DNA of 7,941 nt from Pseudomonadota bacterium. GTDB lineage: Bacteria > Pseudomonadota > Gammaproteobacteria > Burkholderiales > Burkholderiaceae_E. Shown piece by piece: positions 6,226-7,941 of this stretch. The notes under the pieces are model-generated. The model ran no database searches and was not told the DNA's origin. It was given only the letters and a program-made list of their open reading frames with translations. The first letter of the stretch is position 1, and every line of letters starts with the position of its first letter. The translations under genes were made by a program, and so were the position numbers. The DNA is taken from contig JAEWEW010000005.1 in NCBI GenBank assembly GCA_023389175.1, forward strand, positions 1 through 7,941, written 5' to 3'.

Positions 6226-7665
6226 CTAGTCACGCGTGACGCGGATCACTTCGTCCAGCGACGTCACGCCCGCCTGCACCCAGCGCTGGCCGTCATCGCG
6301 CATGGAGCGGAAGCCGTTGCGGCGCGCCGCCTCGCGCATCTCTTCCTCGGTAGCGCTGCGGTGGATGAGCCCGCGGAACTCGTCGTCCACCGTCACCATC
6401 TCGTAGATGCCGGTGCGGCCCTGGAAGCCGGTCTTGTTGCAGGCAAGGCAGCCTACCGCGCGCCATCCCTTGGTGACCGGGTCCGGCTGGCGGCACTGCG
6501 GGCAGAGCTTGCGCACCAGGCGCTGGGCGACGATGCCGATCAGGCTGGACGACAGCAGGAACGGCTCGATGCCCATGTCGATCAGCCGCGTGACCGCCGA
6601 GACCGAATCGTTGGTGTGCAGCGTGGCAAGCACCAGGTGGCCGGTGAGCGACGCCTGCACCGCGATCTGCGCCGTCTCCAGGTCCCGGATCTCGCCGATC
6701 ATCACCACGTCCGGATCCTGCCGCAGGATCGAGCGCAGCGCCTTGGCGAAGGTCATGTCGATGCGCGCGTTGACCTGGGTCTGGCCGATGCCGTCCAGGT
6801 CATACTCGATCGGATCCTCCACCGTGAGGATGTTGGTGGTGTTCGAGTCCAGCCGCGACAGCGCCGCATAGAGCGTCGTCGTCTTGCCCGAGCCGGTCGG
6901 CCCGGTCACCAGCACGATGCCATGCGGCTGCGCGATCAGCCGGTCGAAGCCGGTGAGCGAATCCGTCGCCATGCCGAGCTTGGCCAGGTCCAGCCGCCCG
7001 GCTTCCTTGTCCAGCAGGCGCAGCACCGCGCGCTCGCCGTGGCCGGTGGGAAGCGTGGAGACCCGCACGTCCATCGGTCGGCCGCCGATGCGCAGCGTGA
7101 TGCGCCCGTCCTGCGGCAGACGCTTCTCGGCGATGTCGAGCTGCGCCATGATCTTGATGCGCGAAACCAGCGCGGCATGCAGCTCGCGCCGCGGCTTGAC
7201 CACGTCGCGCAGCGTGCCGTCGACCCGGAAGCGCACGATGGAATAGCTCTCGAACGGCTCGATGTGGATGTCGGACGCGCCGTCGCGCGAGGCCTGCGTC
7301 AGTAGCGCATTGATCATGCGGATGATCGGCGCGTCGTCCTCGGACTCCAGCAGGTCCTCGATCTTGGGGATGTCCTGCATCAGGCGGGACAGGTCCACGT
7401 CGCCGCCAACCTCGTCCACCACCGACGCGGCCGATCCCTCCTGCTGGGCATAGGCACGCGAGATCGCCGCGGCGAGCTCCTTCGCGCCCTTGCGCACCGG
7501 CACCAGCCGGTACGGCAGCGTGCGCGACAGCTCCGTCAGCGCGGTGAGCGGCGTGGAGTCTCCGATCCACACCTCCATTGCATCGCCGCTCACGCCAGAG
7601 ATCAGCACCTGGTGCGTGCGCGCGAAGCCATAGGGAACGTATCGGGAAGGGGAAATGCTGGCCAT
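6226..7665 (-). CDS. gspE: Type II secretion system ATPase GspE
   Basis: 479 residues. The N-terminal domain (about 1-110) contains VPYGFAR and DLSRLMQDIPKIEDLLESED. The linker region has the family phrase DDAPIIRMINALLTQASRDG and SDIHIEPFE. The ATPase domain has Walker A GPTGSGKTT (255-263, K261), an Asp box with E283-D284 in TVEDPIEY, Walker B DVVMIGE (319-325) followed by IRD, and a His box TGHLVLATLHTND (H350). Two CxxC pairs (C388/C391, C406/C409) form the zinc-binding CM domain, with only 14 residues between the pairs. GspE is the cytoplasmic hexameric motor that hydrolyses ATP to drive pseudopilus assembly through GspL and GspF. The ATG at 7665 has no visible Shine-Dalgarno and is preceded by a strong hairpin. 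It lies between probable gspD and gspF, the normal D-E-F order. A PilB-type ATPase is unlikely given the N-terminus and length. Confidence 0.96.
   Translation of the reverse strand: MASISPSRYVPYGFARTHQVLISGVSGDAMEVWIGDSTPLTALTELSRTLPYRLVPVRKGAKELAAAISRAYAQQEGSAASVVDEVGGDVDLSRLMQDIPKIEDLLESEDDAPIIRMINALLTQASRDGASDIHIEPFESYSIVRFRVDGTLRDVVKPRRELHAALVSRIKIMAQLDIAEKRLPQDGRITLRIGGRPMDVRVSTLPTGHGERAVLRLLDKEAGRLDLAKLGMATDSLTGFDRLIAQPHGIVLVTGPTGSGKTTTLYAALSRLDSNTTNILTVEDPIEYDLDGIGQTQVNARIDMTFAKALRSILRQDPDVVMIGEIRDLETAQIAVQASLTGHLVLATLHTNDSVSAVTRLIDMGIEPFLLSSSLIGIVAQRLVRKLCPQCRQPDPVTKGWRAVGCLACNKTGFQGRTGIYEMVTVDDEFRGLIHRSATEEEMREAARRNGFRSMRDDGQRWVQAGVTSLDEVIRVTRD
6229..6240. repeat. 12-bp perfect palindrome at the 3' end of gspE
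   Basis: GTCACGCGTGAC is a perfect inverted repeat without spacer, covering the last four sense codons of gspE (Val-Thr-Arg-Asp). It could be a DNA-binding site or simply coding sequence; nothing else nearby supports a function. Confidence 0.25.
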
Positions 7666-7680
7666 GATCCGAAATGATAT

Positions 7681-7704
7681 GCCGCCCGCGGGGCGGCGGG
7701 CGGC
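7681..7704 (-). promoter_or_regulatory. Perfect GC hairpin between gspD and gspE
   Basis: GCCGCCCGC (7681-7689) and GCGGGCGGC (7696-7704) form a perfect nine-base-pair, all-GC stem around a 6-nt loop. The stem ends 15 nt before the gspE start codon, in a leader with no visible Shine-Dalgarno. No U-run follows, so a full intrinsic terminator is unlikely. In the gspD-gspE mRNA it could tune gspE translation or partial termination, or protect the upstream 3' end after processing. It may also be a by-product of very high GC. Confidence 0.45.
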
Positions 7705-7719
7705 AGGGGCGTTGCGCTC

Positions 7720-7739
7720 AGAACCGGTTCACGGGTTCT
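7720..7739 (-). repeat. Weak stem-loop just after the gspD-like stop codon
   Basis: AGAACC (7720-7725) and GGTTCT (7734-7739) form a six-base-pair stem with an 8-nt loop, directly downstream of the stop at 7742-7740. A perfect palindrome GAACCGGTTC (7721-7730) overlaps it, and so does one copy of the CCGTGAACCG word. Confidence 0.35.
7725..7734 (-). repeat. 10-base word CCGTGAACCG, copy after gspD-like stop
   Basis: This is the second copy of the word found after gspE. It too begins exactly 5 nt after the stop codon of the preceding gene, but here it is 59 nt before the next start. The shared position relative to the stops, not to the starts, is the notable point. Confidence 0.4.
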
Positions 7740-7941
7740 TCAGTATTCGCCGCCCGGCGGCAGGAAGCGCTGCGGGGTTCCTTCGCCGGCCGGAGCGGCC
7801 GGGGTCCGCGGCGGCGGCGCGGCCTCGCCGGTCGAGGCGGCCGAGGATCCCGGAATGTCCGGCCGGGGGCTTGCCAGCGAATTCGGCGGTGGCGCCGTGG
7901 CGCGCGCCCGGCCGTCGATCATCTCGCCCAGCCCCGGCGTG
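7740..7941 (-). CDS. gspD: Probable C-terminal tail of type II secretin GspD (5' part outside window)
   Basis: An open frame enters from the right edge and ends at TGA (7742-7740), giving 66 residues that begin TPGLGEMIDGR and end QRFLPPGGEY. The rest is a low-complexity tail rich in Pro, Ala and Ser. The secretin core itself is out of view, so the identity rests on position: the gene directly upstream of gspE in the D-E-F order is normally gspD. Extended Pro/Ala-rich tails after the secretin domain are common in GspD of beta- and gammaproteobacteria. If correct, this is the end of the outer-membrane channel subunit, the part near which pilotin-binding S-domains occur. Another gsp gene, or an unrelated Pro-rich protein, cannot be excluded. 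An ATG at 7922 is only an internal Met, because the frame stays open to the window edge. Confidence 0.55.
   Translation of the reverse strand, partial: TPGLGEMIDGRARATAPPPNSLASPRPDIPGSSAASTGEAAPPPRTPAAPAGEGTPQRFLPPGGEY

Noticed and set aside
4949..6229. A 426-codon plus-strand open frame opposite gspF.
   Set aside because: His/Arg/Asp/Gln-rich mirror translation of gspF with no motif; gspF itself is unambiguous.
6361..7305. A 314-codon plus-strand open frame opposite gspE.
   Set aside because: Mirror translation of the conserved gspE ATPase domain, with no domain of its own.
1..7941. CRISPR arrays, insertion sequences, tRNA or rRNA genes, phage genes.
   Set aside because: I saw no spaced direct repeats, transposase-like frames, terminal inverted repeats, tRNA-like cloverleaf or phage proteins on reading both strands.

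Overview
The window looks like chromosomal DNA of a GC-rich proteobacterium (by eye around 70% GC). The GspE and FabI sequence styles best fit a betaproteobacterium of the Burkholderiales/Rhodocyclales type. That placement rests on family resemblance read by eye, not on a search. Nothing points to a mobile element, prophage, CRISPR array, rRNA or tRNA. Coding density is very high: the longest gap between genes is 74 bp, so there is no gene-free stretch over 300 bases.

Left half, plus strand: the last 50 codons of an enoyl-ACP reductase gene (fabI) are followed after 20 bp by a tight three-gene transport cassette. It holds a LolD/MacB-type ABC ATPase (175-837), a large ten-helix FtsX/MacB-type permease of YbbP-like layout (848-3481), and a secreted CrtC/AttH-type lipocalin-fold protein with an apparent Tat signal (3482-4609). 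The last two genes abut exactly (TAGATG). The set matches what is often annotated as an AttEFGH-type ABC system. The likely reading is an ABC machine in the inner membrane that moves or extracts a hydrophobic molecule and hands it to the periplasmic lipocalin-like partner. The substrate is unknown.

Right half, minus strand: the transcript runs leftwards from the end of a probable gspD (secretin tail, window edge) through gspE (ATPase, 7665-6226) and gspF (inner-membrane platform, 6193-4985) to a small DUF1232/YkvA-family membrane protein (4948-4628). gspD-gspE-gspF is the core of a type II secretion system. Pilin-like genes and gspC/L/M are not in the window and must lie beyond its right edge or elsewhere.

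The two transcription units converge at about 4610-4627. The stop codons of attH and the DUF1232 gene sit in opposite arms of one bulged hairpin, a candidate shared terminator. The gspD-gspE gap carries a perfect 9-bp GC hairpin and a weaker one. The gspD-E and gspE-F gaps share a 10-base word at the same 5-nt distance after the preceding stop codon. These non-coding details and the Att-like cassette are the points most worth a second look. The protein functions are otherwise known families.
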